A DNA stretch of 64,000 nucleotides from Climacium dendroides. Taxonomy: Eukaryota; Streptophyta; Bryopsida; Hypnales; Climaciaceae. The position numbers were made by a program, and so were the translations under genes. The notes under the pieces were generated by a model. That model did no database searches and was not told the DNA's origin. It was given only the letters and a program-made list of their open reading frames with translations. The stretch is from the NCBI GenBank assembly GCA_950106755.1, contig OX467088.1, positions 2,340,001-2,404,000 on the forward strand. Direction: 5' to 3'. This document shows, piece by piece, positions 1 through 11,040 of this stretch (the first letter of the stretch is position 1; each line of letters opens with the position of its first letter).

Positions 1-1330
1 GAGCTTTGACTTCAAGTCCTAGGATTGTGATAGAACTTTGATGATTTCCTAAAAGATGGCAAAGCTTTTGCTTTATCACTAATCTCAAGTGTCTCCCTTT
101 TTATTAGTTTTTTAGGAACTAAAGTTTGGATTTGAACAAGAATTGTTTTGCAAGTGTAGGACATTTAGGACACTTAGAAAGATTCATTGCTTGGAAGGCA
201 CAATGGACCGATGTTAGAACACCCATAGGATAGAAATAACTAAAAGAACCTAGTTGTGTTTGCTGATTTACCAAGGGTGGGTAAATAAGTGCTCACATTT
301 GGCTGGGCCAATCTCCCACAATTGCTTGCCGAAGTTGGTAATCTTTGTTGATAACTACAACTGACCTCTCCACACTAAATCAATCACCAACGCCTCATTA
401 GTGATCTAAATGGTTTGAGCCTAGACTTTTTGAAAAGCCATCTTGACGATGCATTTGCCCATCAAAATTTAGTTCAATTCAAATTTCTATACTCTTGCAA
501 TTGCCTGTCAAAGTTGGAAGTCCAATCTTGCTAAAACTTCTCCCCTCATTTTGAAGCACTTTTTCCATCTGACCAAAAAAATCTCCATTATTCATCCCTT
601 TTTTTCCTCACATAGTGAAAACCTACTTGATAAATTATTTTAATCTTCCCTTTAACTCATTTTCCTACTTCTTCTAACCTTTGTGCTTCATTTTTCACCA
701 CATCTCTACACACTCTCTAACACACATTAAAAACACCAAAGTTGGGAGATAGAGGGCTCCAACCCTAATTTTGCCTATATTCAAACTCCTAATGGATTTA
801 TTTCTCTATTTTTATTCATCCATCACTAGTTTACTATAAAAATACTAAAATAGTGTGAAATGCACCAAATTAGTGAAAATTGAACTAATTTTGTGCAAAA
901 CATTCCAAATTATTGTAGAACTCCTATTTTAATGTAAAACATTATAAATTATTGTAGAACTCCTATTTTAATGTTTCTAGCATTATTTTAGTGTTTTACT
1001 CACTATCCTAATATTTTAATAATAGTTTTAGTTTTAATTATGTATTTTGTATTTTTTATATTATACTATATTATATATAAATTTATAGTTTACAATTTGA
1101 TCCTAGTTTCATTTTCTTCTTGGAGTGTTTTATTTTCGTTTTGATTCTTACATTTTTGGTTTTCATTTTGTCCTCATTTTATTGTTAGCCTAATTTGGTT
1201 ACTCTACCAAATCTTGCTTAACATCTTTTTAGTTTTAAATCCCTAGTTTTTTCCTAAAATTTTCCCTTAATTTCCTCTTAATTGTATTTTCTACCATTTT
1301 GCTCTAACTTCTCAAAGTTCTTAACCAAAA
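1..1330. other. AT-rich stretch without recognisable genes
   Basis: I see no coding region, RNA gene or transposon end in this stretch. The only structure is a short tandem duplication of about 40 bp at roughly 899-975, in which the phrase ATTGTAGAACTCCTATTTT occurs twice. Composition is strongly AT-rich with many homopolymer runs. Confidence 0.5.
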
Positions 1331-2650
1331 CCTAAAAAATGAACCAATATGTTGGTCCACATGAGGATAAATGTAAGCAATGTTGGTACATTTGTAGATG
1401 AAAATATTTAAGGTGACTTTATTAATTATGTGGATGATGACGAGGATAGGCATGATATTCTTCCAATAGAAGAACCTCCATAGTGATGTTGGAATAGAAT
1501 GGCCACCTATATATCCATGTGGATCAATGAGAATGACAGTTCATTGTTTGAATAGAAAAATAGTGATGAAGAAGACAGAAGGTAATAGAAAATTTGATGG
1601 TATTGATGGGGACCTCAATGGCATCAAACATTTGTATGAGAATGGCACATGGAGTAAAAATCATATATTGTATGATCATGAGCCCTTTGATTTTATGAGA
1701 ACATGTTGCTCATTTTTTTGGAATTGCAACATGTTTCCACAATACTTAGATTATTTGCAATTTTCTAGCCTTTTCATGTTTTATGAGCTATTATATCAAA
1801 GACCGACTAGTATGCCACAGACATTGGTTGGAATGGAAAATGCATTGGAGACAAGGATTAGAAGGATTTGATAGAGCCTGGTTTGAAGGCCTTCTTAATA
1901 GTACTTTCTTATACATGGCTATAGGAAGGCAATCTAATCACAAGTGGTATTGGTATAAGAAAGGGGCCATATTTTTTTATCCAATTATCTTAAACATCAA
2001 GCTTTAGCAGAGATTCAAGTCCTTGATGAGATGCTTGTACATTATCAATTTATTAATCTAAAATCTTATCAACAAGACAAAAATTTATGAGATAATGACA
2101 AAATAGAGCAAATTCAATGGTTACACTAAATGTCATTAGAAACTCATGGAAGGGCTTGTCATTTTGAAAAACATGCAATGGTATATGAAATGATTATAAG
2201 GTATAAAGGCTCATATTGTTCATAGCAATATATGCTTAAGAAACCTCAAAAATGGAACATCAAGGTTTGATGTTAGTGAACTCTATTTTTAAATTTGTTT
2301 CAAATTTTAAAATTTATTGAAGAAAATTTATAGTAGTAGAAAGAACATCTAAGTTTGTTTTAAATTTTGAAATTTATTGTAGAAAATCCATAGTAGTAGA
2401 AAGAGCATCTACAATCTAAAAATCCTTTTTTAGATCATAATGTGGCTGCATTGCATTTATTAGTGGGTCACAAAGAAAATGGCCACTTTATGACAAATGG
2501 AGTACTATTTCATTTCTATTAGACTATTCAAAAGTTTATTGGAAAGAGGCATTTGTACTACAATAATTCTACATACAAATTAGGAGGGAATACCATTGGT
2601 GGTGAAAAATACTAAATCTTTTGCATGAAGTGCTCATGGACATTGGAACA
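1330..2650 (+). pseudogene. Decayed coding-like region, family not recognised
   Basis: Several short plus-strand reading frames follow each other with stops and shifts between them. The longest is 1527-1871; an overlapping one runs 1783-2007, and further protein-like phrases occur at 2400-2640. Residue use is protein-like (many W, H, Y and F), which is unusual for random AT-rich DNA. A repeat-derived gene far into decay is the likeliest source. I do not recognise a domain and assign no function. Confidence 0.3.
2278..2412. repeat. Tandem duplication of about 65 bp
   Basis: Two adjacent units share the phrases AAATTTATTG and CATAGTAGTAGAAAGA with few differences. The duplication lies within the decayed coding-like region and adds nothing to its reading frame. 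Confidence 0.6.
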
Positions 2651-3218
2651 TCATATATATGATTCAAAAACCATGGGTTGTTAGTTGTATATTTGTATTA
2701 TTTGGAAAGATAAGAGATTGGTGTTTTTACTTTCTAAGCATTTTTTTCCTATTCAATTTCTAGTAGAATTTTCCATGGTCATCATACTTCAAAAGAATGA
2801 TGCAACAAGAGAGGATCCAAACTTTTACAATCCACTTGTAATATAAAACTCACATGCATAGTACAGATGATATAGATCAATTGAATGCTTCATATATATT
2901 GCTCTCAGATCCATCCTATAAATAGTGGCTCTAACTATATTTTTTTGTTTTTATTGGATGTCCCATGAAATGGCATTGGGACCACTTCACATCAAATTAA
3001 AGTGTTGAATGAACTCTTCGCTTATGTGGGAGTTCATCTTAGTTTTGGATGAATTTCATCCAAAGTTCAAATTTCAGTTAAATTTTTAGAGTTCATCAAA
3101 TTTAGAATTTGAGTGTTTATATTGAGAGAACTCCTTAACTTGACATTTTTGTCACATCAAGTTTTGTGAGTGTTTTTTAGAGAGTTGTACATTCAACTTT
3201 TACTAATAGAAAAACAAT

Positions 3219-3330
3219 GACTACCATAACAAAAAATTAACAAAAAAGTGTTGATGTCGTTTATATCCTCAGTCATGCTGTCTTGGACAATACCTAACTA
3301 AAAACTATTGACCATTTTGTTATAGTGGTC
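3219..3330. mobile_element. Small inverted-repeat element (MITE-like)
   Basis: The left end GACTACCATAACAAAA is mirrored by TTTTGTTATAGTGGTC on the right, giving imperfect 16-bp inverted ends about 110 bp apart. The right end reads CACTATAACAAAA on the minus strand, which resembles CACTA ends. No target duplication was established, so the exact borders are uncertain. Confidence 0.35.
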
Positions 3331-3539
3331 AAATCAAAAAAATAATAATATTATTTCATTTATAAATTTGCTTAATAAATGGCGGCCATCTAGCAAGTCA
3401 AAAACCATTCCAATACAAATTGTCACATAGGCAAAAAATAACACATAGATAGAACTATCAATTAGACTTTATAATTTAATTAAAAAAAAGTTAAACTTTA
3501 TAATTTATTAAGAAGAAAGAAAACCAACCTCATAACTTG

Positions 3540-3785
3540 GAGATTGATAATAGAAGAGAAGTGACTTTGGTGATAGAAGAGAAAAAAAAAAAAGACAAGC
3601 TCTTTATATAAATGAGGTGGTAAAAGGTAGAACAAACTATATGGGGTATGTGAATTAAAACTATGAATAATTCACATATTCCATATGCTTTGTTTGACCT
3701 TTTATCACCCCATTTGTATAAAGAGTTTGTCTTCTTCTCTCTTATGTCATTGAAGTCACCTCTATTTTATCACCAATAAGGGAGA
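3540..3785. mobile_element. Foldback MITE, about 245 bp
   Basis: A left arm at about 3558-3655 and a right arm at about 3672-3770 are reverse complements with scattered mismatches. Shared phrases include ACAAACTCTTTATA, AAATGAGGTG and TATGTGAATT. The loop is only about 15 bp, so a transcript would fold into a long hairpin. Such near-palindromes are typical of foldback MITEs. There is no coding capacity. Confidence 0.6.
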
Positions 3786-3835
3786 GGCATGTAGTCTAGT
3801 TTTTTCGTTTTTTTAAGTACTTTTTCGATTTTTAA

Positions 3836-5868
3836 AGACTTTATATACATTATTTTATTTTATATCTAATATTTAGTATAAAAAGTATTCTATTTTTATT
3901 AAAATTAGGAAAAGTTCAAAGATACTTTAGTTGGTAGTTAATATAATAGTAAAAGGAAAGAAAAGTAAAGATTAAAGATAAAGAAAAAGAAAGATAAAGA
4001 AAAAGAGAGAAAAGGAAAAGAGAAAGGGAGAAAGTCAGGGTTGCAGGAGCGATTGGAAGCGGTGCTTGCGCAACTCTTCCCGTTTCCGATCACCCCCATC
4101 CCTTGACTTAAATCCCTCTTCCTTCTCTCATTTTCTTCTCCCTTGAAGTGCAAACAGTGCAAATTGTAGAGCTTCTCTGTGTTGTAAATTCTTGCGCATG
4201 CAAACTTTGTAATTGCAATACATTTGTGTGTGTATTAGTGTATATTATGAGTTGTGCTGTGCAATTGTTTTAGTTTTGGTCTGGTGGTTGAATCAATCCT
4301 GTGAGCATTGTGAAATTGTTTGGACATTGGAGTGTATGATTGTGAATCTTGGAGTGGGAAATTGGTCGTGGGGATTGTGGATTCGGGAAGATTGAGTGTC
4401 GACGAGGCGAGATAGGTCGCTGAGTGCAGTGCGATGAATTTCGGAGGTGAATTTGGTGACATTTTGGTGAGTCGGATTGATTCCGAGGCAACTGGAGGAG
4501 CGACAAGCTCCAGTGCAAGGCTAATTAAGAGCGACAGCAGGAGAGCGATACGGCTTCATCGGAGTGAAATTGATCTCTCGAATGGAGATTTTGGAGTGAA
4601 TCAGTGTGCATTGAATTTTTGTGAAACTGATTGGTCAAGATTAGGGGAGTGATTAGGGTGAGTCGATGAGCTGCGGGTGAGAGTCACCATCGTCATCGCC
4701 ATCCCATTGCCAGAGGTTGTGGTGCCAAATCAGGCTCAAAACAAAAATTCAAATTCAATTTTATGAATCTTTACGTGGATCCTCGTGCATATTGGCTCAA
4801 GAGCATTGAGTAGTCGTATAGTCTGATGAAATTGGTCTGATCTTGGAGCACCGGATTGCAAATTCGATGGTCCGAGGGCTGTAAGCTGAGGATTTGGAAT
4901 TTGTGTTTGTTAAATCGTAACCTGGAAACAAAATTTGGATCAGAATTGAAATTCAATCCAAATTTTGTTTGATCATGTGCTCACCAAGATTAGGGAAGAA
5001 GGATTCCGATTAGAATTTAAAGAATCGATCAAAAATTTGATCACCTAAATCTGGCGGAAGCAGCCGCGGAGTTGGTCTGGCTTGTCGGAGCAGCTTTCGC
5101 CGAAGTCCGACAGACTGACAACGACGGGTGGACGGTTGAGACCCGTGAGGAAGCCAATATGGGTATAGGCCGGATAAGGGTCTTGGTGGCTCGGGATACG
5201 GGTATTGGGACAGTCTGGGTATCTACTAGGATATCTACAAGGTATCGCACGGCCATAGGGTAGTGACAAATAAAACAAATTAAAATAAGGCTCAGATTTT
5301 TTGAACGGCCCTTTGGGCCATATCCTTAGTTTGGGTATAGGTCCTAACATAGGTTTGGAGTGTCAATTTTGAAATTGCATATGCATGTTGTAAATGGGAG
5401 TTTTGTGTGGGTTTTAAGTAGAGCATATTGATTTGCACGTGTTTGGCCATATTGTCCCTGGTTGTGTGTGCGTGCACTTATTGTGAGTTAATCTAAAACG
5501 TTAACTCTTATTCTTTTGCTAAATACTAAGAATAATAATACTATTATTTATTTAGTCTATAAGTCTTGCATTGCACATGCAATCATTACAAGTCAGTCCA
5601 CATTGAACTATTGTCCTAGAACTATTGTCACGAGCCAGTAGTACACTAGACAGGATTGTGACTGCATACATCAGTCAATAGCATCTACTAATGGACAGCT
5701 TGAGTGATACCTTTGGGTTTTAGAGGGATTAAGAGTGAATAAGTCTCTGAATTTTGCACGTTTATACATTATGACTTCTAAACACATTACGCTAGCCTTA
5801 CATAGTTCATTCCTTGGTGTTCAAACTCGGATTTAGCTGAATAAGATTAGATTCCGAAAAATATACTA
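3836..5868 (+). mobile_element. LTR-like repeat, copy 1 (candidate solo LTR)
   Basis: This 2.03-kb block matches 52995-55152 in the same orientation. Both begin near GACTTTATATACATTA, have a TATAAAAAGT box about 60 bp in, then a purine-rich run (AAAGATAAAG words). Both end with a well conserved 300-bp tail that includes ACTATTGTCACGAGCCAGTA and finishes at GAAAAATATACTA. The centre is more diverged. The TATA-like box and the absence of internal genes suggest a solo LTR or a non-autonomous retroelement. No clear TG..CA borders or target duplications were found, so the class is an inference. Confidence 0.5.
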
Positions 5869-7630
5869 CAAGGCATGTCTTCTTAACAAAAAAATATTAA
5901 TTTTTTTTTATTGATTTGGACGTTGTACTATTTGAATTAACAAAAATTCAATGATCATTTTATTAGCTTGTATCAAATTAATAAAAAATGTTAAAATGAT
6001 CAATATAGTATCCCAGTCAACAAAAAATTGTTAAATTTCTATTGACTTGAACATCATTTTTTAGTAGTGTTTACTTAAAGATGATGGTTTATCATTTAAT
6101 AAAGTCTTCACTTTTTACTCACACTTGCATTCTTGGACTTTGCATTTGTGTGGAGTAAGAGACACTTAACTTCTTGAATGTAGACTCTTAGTTTGTCACT
6201 TGACAAGAATCATTTTCTCCAAGATGAGTGGTGTAACAAATTCTTGAATTGAGGCTAGTTTGATTTCTTGACTGTTGCTTGGAATCCTCAAATTTGTGGG
6301 AATTTTCAAGCGTTTTTAGTAATTTTAGATTGTTTTTGAGGTGATTGTAAGTAGAAGAGAGAACTTAGAAAGCTCCAAAAGTATTCTCCAAAATTTTGAT
6401 TTTCCTTCCTTGTAGTAGCAATTTTGAGTAGAAGGACAAAATGTCAACTTTTGTTTAATTGCTATTTGTTGTACCAATAGAAGATTTGTAGACAAATTTA
6501 TTGATTCAAAAATTGTGAGATTAGAGTGATTTTTGAGGAAGATATAGGATTTAGTTTTCTGCCATTTAAGTCCAAAGGCCTTTATTTTTTGAAATCAAGG
6601 AATTTCTAAGATGTTTTGAAATCTAAAAATCTGGGAGATTTATAGAACTGAATGATTTAGATATTTTTAAAAAATCTTCATTTTGGATAGATTTTGAATA
6701 ATCAAGGTATAAAAATTAGTAATAGAAACTTTGAAATTTAATTATGGGGGTATTGTAATTTTGATTTGAATTAAATTTGAGCTTATTTTATGTGAAATTT
6801 GACTAGGAATTATATGGTACAATTAATTTGGCATATGGAATTGATTTTTAGCTTGGAATAGTATTTTCATAGATTGAATGGTATTTTGAAACACCAATCT
6901 TTATAAAAATTCAAAATTTGTAGGTTTCAGAGCCTATATAGATATTTTTTTGGATTTTCTTTTAGTATTGTTGTAGGAATTGCAATTTGTGATCATCCAT
7001 TGCATGTATTTACTAGTGGCTTTTATTCACACCTTTAAACCTCAACAATTTGTTGTATGGGGAAGAAAGTTCAATTTTGATTTTTAATTTTTGTTTTGCA
7101 CATCTTCCATACTTGCAAGCATTGTTGGCTAGGGTTTTTTGGTGTTGCACCATTTTTTTTGTAATTAGTTAATATTCATAGGTGTATCATAAGAATGAGG
7201 TCGGGTTAATGGTTGGTGAGATCCTATTTGTTGATACCATGTAGGTGTTACTTGTTAGACCTGCAATGATTAGAAGTGATGACCAATTTATTGCTTAGTT
7301 TGATGGTCGTTGCACATGTATATTGCATATTTGATATTAGTTGTTCATAAGCATTACCTTTGGCAAGATTTAAACCTAACATTGCCCCTACCAACTTAGG
7401 GCCAGGGATTCAGCCTTCTAAAAATGCATCGATCCAAAAGAGGATCAATGCATTTTCAGGAGGCTAGTTAGTATGACATGCCCACAACATTCACATTTAC
7501 AAGAATCAAAACATGATGATTCAAAAAAATGGGGAGAGGAGTGAAAAGAAGCCACCATTCACAAGGCAACATATGAATAGAAATCATTTACCATTTACAA
7601 GGCAACAAATGAATACAAATCACAAGAAGC
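5869..7630. other. AT-rich stretch, no gene seen
   Basis: I see no supported gene here. Two weak structures are present. Around 5890-6075 there is an imperfect inverted-repeat stretch in which TGATCATTTTA words occur in both halves. At 7412-7465 a hairpin has 24-bp arms: AGCCTTCTAAAAATGCAT pairs with its reverse complement with about four mismatches across a 6-base loop. Confidence 0.4.
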
Positions 7631-7632
7631 TG

Positions 7633-8528
7633 TCAATACAATGGTGTCCCTTGCTGGTGCACATCTTCATACATTGAAGATGCATTGCTTGCACTAGGAC
7701 CCGTGGCTGAATTAGACAAATAAGTAGAAGGATTAGTATAAAGATACTTGTATTTTGTTTCATGCTTCCACAAGGATATGGCATCATGTACTATACCATC
7801 ATACTCATCTTCCAGTCCCTCCAAAGCAACTCTAAGCAAAGCCTCAAATTTTTTGCTTCCCAATTGGTTCCTAACATGAGTTTTAATTAAATTCTGAATG
7901 TTGAAAATTCTCTCGCAAGTAGTTGTGCAAACACATTGTATTCTACCTATATCAGTAAGGACAAGCAAATTTGGATACCAGATTGGTAGGGCATGATTCC
8001 AAGTAATCATGCCCCACAAATCCCGGAAGGTTTTGTCTCTCCATTCAGTGGTACATTGCAATTTGAAAGATAGAAATTCCTGCTTACAAGCCTCCATGTC
8101 AAGAAGGGAGGGGAAGGAAGAACTTGAATGTGAACCGGTCCTTTCCATACAACTGCAACAGTCTGTTCAACTTGGAGACATCCCAGCTCTACAATCCAAC
8201 TTGCTTGGATGGCATATTAGAAGAGTTAAGTACTTTCAAACAAGAAATGAGGTTATTGTCTTGAAATCAAGCTTCCAAACCCTCACATACTACTTCAACA
8301 AATAAACATTGAAAATGGAAAGCTTCTTCCAAGTTGGTTCCTAGTCTAGACCTAGACATTGCAATATCATGAAACATACTCCTCCGTATTTGGCTTTGAA
8401 GCTTCCTCAAATGACCTCCAAAAGGGCCATATTCAGGAAGCACATGAAAACCCTCTATTCTTATTAAAAGTGTTAGTGTTCAAATTTGTATTTTTCACAA
8501 TGAACAACATCCAAATTTAGCTATCTTT
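7633..8528 (-). pseudogene. 3' part of a hAT/ZNF862-like transposase-derived gene
   Basis: The open part (8148-7633, 171 codons) ends in a typical hAT C-terminal dimerisation region. It has a WYPNL segment, then TTTCERIFNIQNLIKTHVRN, the conserved C-E-R-x-F ... K-x-x-x-R-N-x-L pattern, followed by ALLRVALEG. Upstream on the same strand, coding traces run to 8528 with several stops and shifts. At 8529-8538 the gene is cut by the 47.75-kb element. Its 5' part resumes at 56302 on the other side, and the duplicated 10-bp word joins the two in a plausible frame. The gene was probably decayed before or after the split, and no function is expected now. Confidence 0.75.
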
Positions 8529-8538
8529 GTGTGCACTA

Positions 8539-8705
8539 TAGGGTTGCTAGTGTGTGAACTTGGGAGCAGGAGCCTACGAGCCTATGAGTGGGAATTTTTT
8601 TTTAAGAAAAATTTTGTGCAAAAATCAAAAGTGGAATAGAGGGTCGGCAATAAACCCATGACCGTGGATTTAGGGTGGCTGTAGGCTCTATAACCGTGGA
8701 TTAAA
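8539..8705 (+). repeat. Type 1 terminus of the outer element
   Basis: Starting at TAGGGTTGCTAG, the end carries a run of GAGC-containing words (GGAGCAGGAGCC, TACGAGCCTATGAG). Further in it has the motif CCATGACCGTGGATTTAGG and a second ATAACCGTGGATT. Equivalent arrays and motifs occur at 10924, 31063, 50742 and 56291. They are probably transposase binding sites. Confidence 0.75.
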
Positions 8706-9412
8706 AAAGCAAAAGCAATTTAGGGAATGTAGTGCTATTTGTGGACTATGAAGGATACTTCTATATTTAAGGGATTTTTGTTGCACATAAAATAGAGCTA
8801 GGGTGTCTTATTACATATGGACTGTTGGAAGAAGGTGAAAGTACCTAAATGAGCCAAAGATGTAGGAAGGCAATGTTATCTACTAGTGATATTTTATTGT
8901 TGGGGGTTTAGGTAGAGTGGTTCAATTGTTGAGCTTTGTTTGTCTTCCCATTCAAATCTATGTGTTCATTAGAAGGGCAAGTGTGACCTCATTTTATTCA
9001 CTACTTCGATCATATCATGACTATCACCGTTTAAAGGTGACTACATTTATTTGCATTCCATTTTTTTTCCCACTATGTAGGAGTTACCATTGGAAGGAGT
9101 TATAATTTCTTTCCATTTTTATTCCAATCACATTTTTTCGCGCTACTCACTAATTTGCAATAAATAATTTAGTGTACACTACAGAGTACCTACTCCTGCA
9201 GTTGTAAATGAACTCCAAATTCTATAATTCCTACACTTGTCCAATAGACATTGTTTTTCTCTGGGTGTATATTTCATAACATTTTTTAGGGCAAGTTTAG
9301 TATCAAGCAAGAAGCACATTGCACCTCATTTGTAGCCATAACACACACAAATCAAATAAACATAAAAGGAATACACATAGTTCAACTCATAAGATACGTC
9401 AATCTTATGAGC

Positions 9413-10831
9413 CTAAGTTGCGGTGGACTCGGTCATAGAAACCTCACTAGAAGACGACTCTGGCGTCTCCTCACCCTTAGAAGCTGAAACGTCTACAAAA
9501 TGAACCACATTTGCAGCATACTTCGGGATGCGAGGTTTAGGATCTCTACAACCATGCTGTTCATATTGTGTCGCCATCTTTTCGGCATACACTGGAAGTT
9601 CATAAGACTTCTTCAGACTCAAGATAAGTCTTCGAATCTTCTTCATTGGATGCGTTCCCTTCACTGCTTTGTTCCTTAAAGAACCACACATAGAAGGTTT
9701 AGGTCCTTGAAATTCTTTGTATGCAACGTATATTACAAAACAAAAAAATGTTGTCATTACAAAGCAAAACTTACTTACTAGGTCTAACGGTGCATGTGAA
9801 CACCATTGGTTTAACGTGTACGGCATCAAGATCGAGGGTGGCAATAGCTTCCACTGGAGCTTGAGTCACTCCTTCTACTGGAGTGGCTTTCTTCATCGGC
9901 TTTAGAACAATGTTGAAGATATCGATGTCCTTCTCTAAAGCCACAATATGGCGGCCTGTCCCACGACAAGCCGTAATGGACGCTCCTGCAATAGAAGCAT
10001 GTGGTGATCAATGTTTAAGTACATCTTTACAAGAATAAACAATTCATTTTAGAACTCTTTCTTGAAACTGAGTAGTATTATACCTGTAGCAGCGGTGCAG
10101 TCAAGAACTACATCATCTTCATCGATACAACCTTCGATGAAAAATTGTAGGAACCTCACATCTTTCTCTCGGGGTCCACACCAAGGCGCTTTGGTTTCTT
10201 TGTTTACCATTATAGTCTCCTTAGTAATGTAATTGATGACCATGTCTTTCTTCTGGAGGTTCCACTTTGCTTTGGTCATGGCTGTGGTCTGCCTAAATTG
10301 GAAAAGTGATGCCACTTTTCCACCCACGTCCTTTATGAAAAGGGTGACTCTGAACTTCACGGTCTGCATCAAAAAATTAATTAGTAAAGAGGGGAATGCC
10401 ATTGACAATCACACCATATATCAAACCAAGAATCACATCTAAAAGAAAACCTAAAATCACATGAAAAATAAAATAGAGAACTCACTGTTTCGCCAAGGTT
10501 TATTTCCCACGCGAGGTCCAATTGGTTGAATGCCAACCACTCTTTCTTCATCTTCAAATTCTTGAAAATTTTCATCAACCCTGCAAACATACTTCGAGAC
10601 TGAACACTGTAGGAATGAAACACTAGGAGACAACTGTTGTCTTGTAAATACTCCTCGGCAAATTGGAATGCATTTTGCATTCCAGCATATGCTGGATCCG
10701 CGTTCCACGAGGGAACGCGCTTCTCTGAGACAAGAGGCACAGGCAGGTTCTCTTGGTAATCGAAGATGATTAGATCCACCAAAGGGTCTCTAGTGACCCT
10801 GCCATCGAATGAGCGCGGTTTCCCTGCATTC
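9413..10831 (-). CDS. Partial methyltransferase-like gene, copy 1 (C-terminal half)
   Basis: Four exons are visible on the minus strand: about 10830-10488, 10371-10083, 9989-9783 and 9720-9413, all with GT-AG borders. The first holds a motif IV-like segment, VDLIIFDYQENLPVP. The second holds GPREKDVRFLQFFIE and VVLDCTAATG, and the third ASITACRGTGRHIVALE, together resembling motifs X and I of beta-class N4/N6 DNA methyltransferases. The catalytic DPPY-type tetrapeptide is replaced by D-Y-Q-E. The copy is clearly diverged from the other two and, unlike them, has no internal stop in these exons. The upstream exons (ParB-like part) are cut off, because another element end begins at 10924 in the preceding intron. 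The 3' end lies about 0.9 kb from the type 1 terminus, as in the other copies. Confidence 0.75.
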
Positions 10832-10923
10832 ACCTGCAACGAAGAAGTTTACCATGTCACAAGAGGATTGAACAAGAAACAAGAAACTCATCCAGAAATT
10901 GAAAGAGAGGAAAATTCAAATAC

Positions 10924-11040
10924 CAGGGTTGCTAGCAGGCGAGCTTGTGAGTGTGAGCCCATGAGCCTGTGAGCCTGTGAGCGGGAAATTTTTTTTATTA
11001 AAAAAATGTGAGGGACCTATGACCGTGGATGTAGGTGTCT
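10924..11040 (+). repeat. Type 1 terminus of a second MULE-like element (unpaired)
   Basis: The end starts CAGGGTTGCTAGCAGGCGAG and continues with GTGAGCCCATGAGCC-type words, a T-rich run and GGGACCTATGACCGTGGAT. It is nearly identical to the end at 50742. The ten bases outside are ATTCAAATAC. No type 2 end followed by that word was found in the window, so the right border of this copy was probably lost or rearranged. Confidence 0.75.

Noticed and set aside
5041..5350. Overlapping open frames on both strands inside the first LTR-like repeat
   Set aside because: Not conserved in the second copy at 53-55 kb, so most likely chance frames in the GC-richer part of the repeat.
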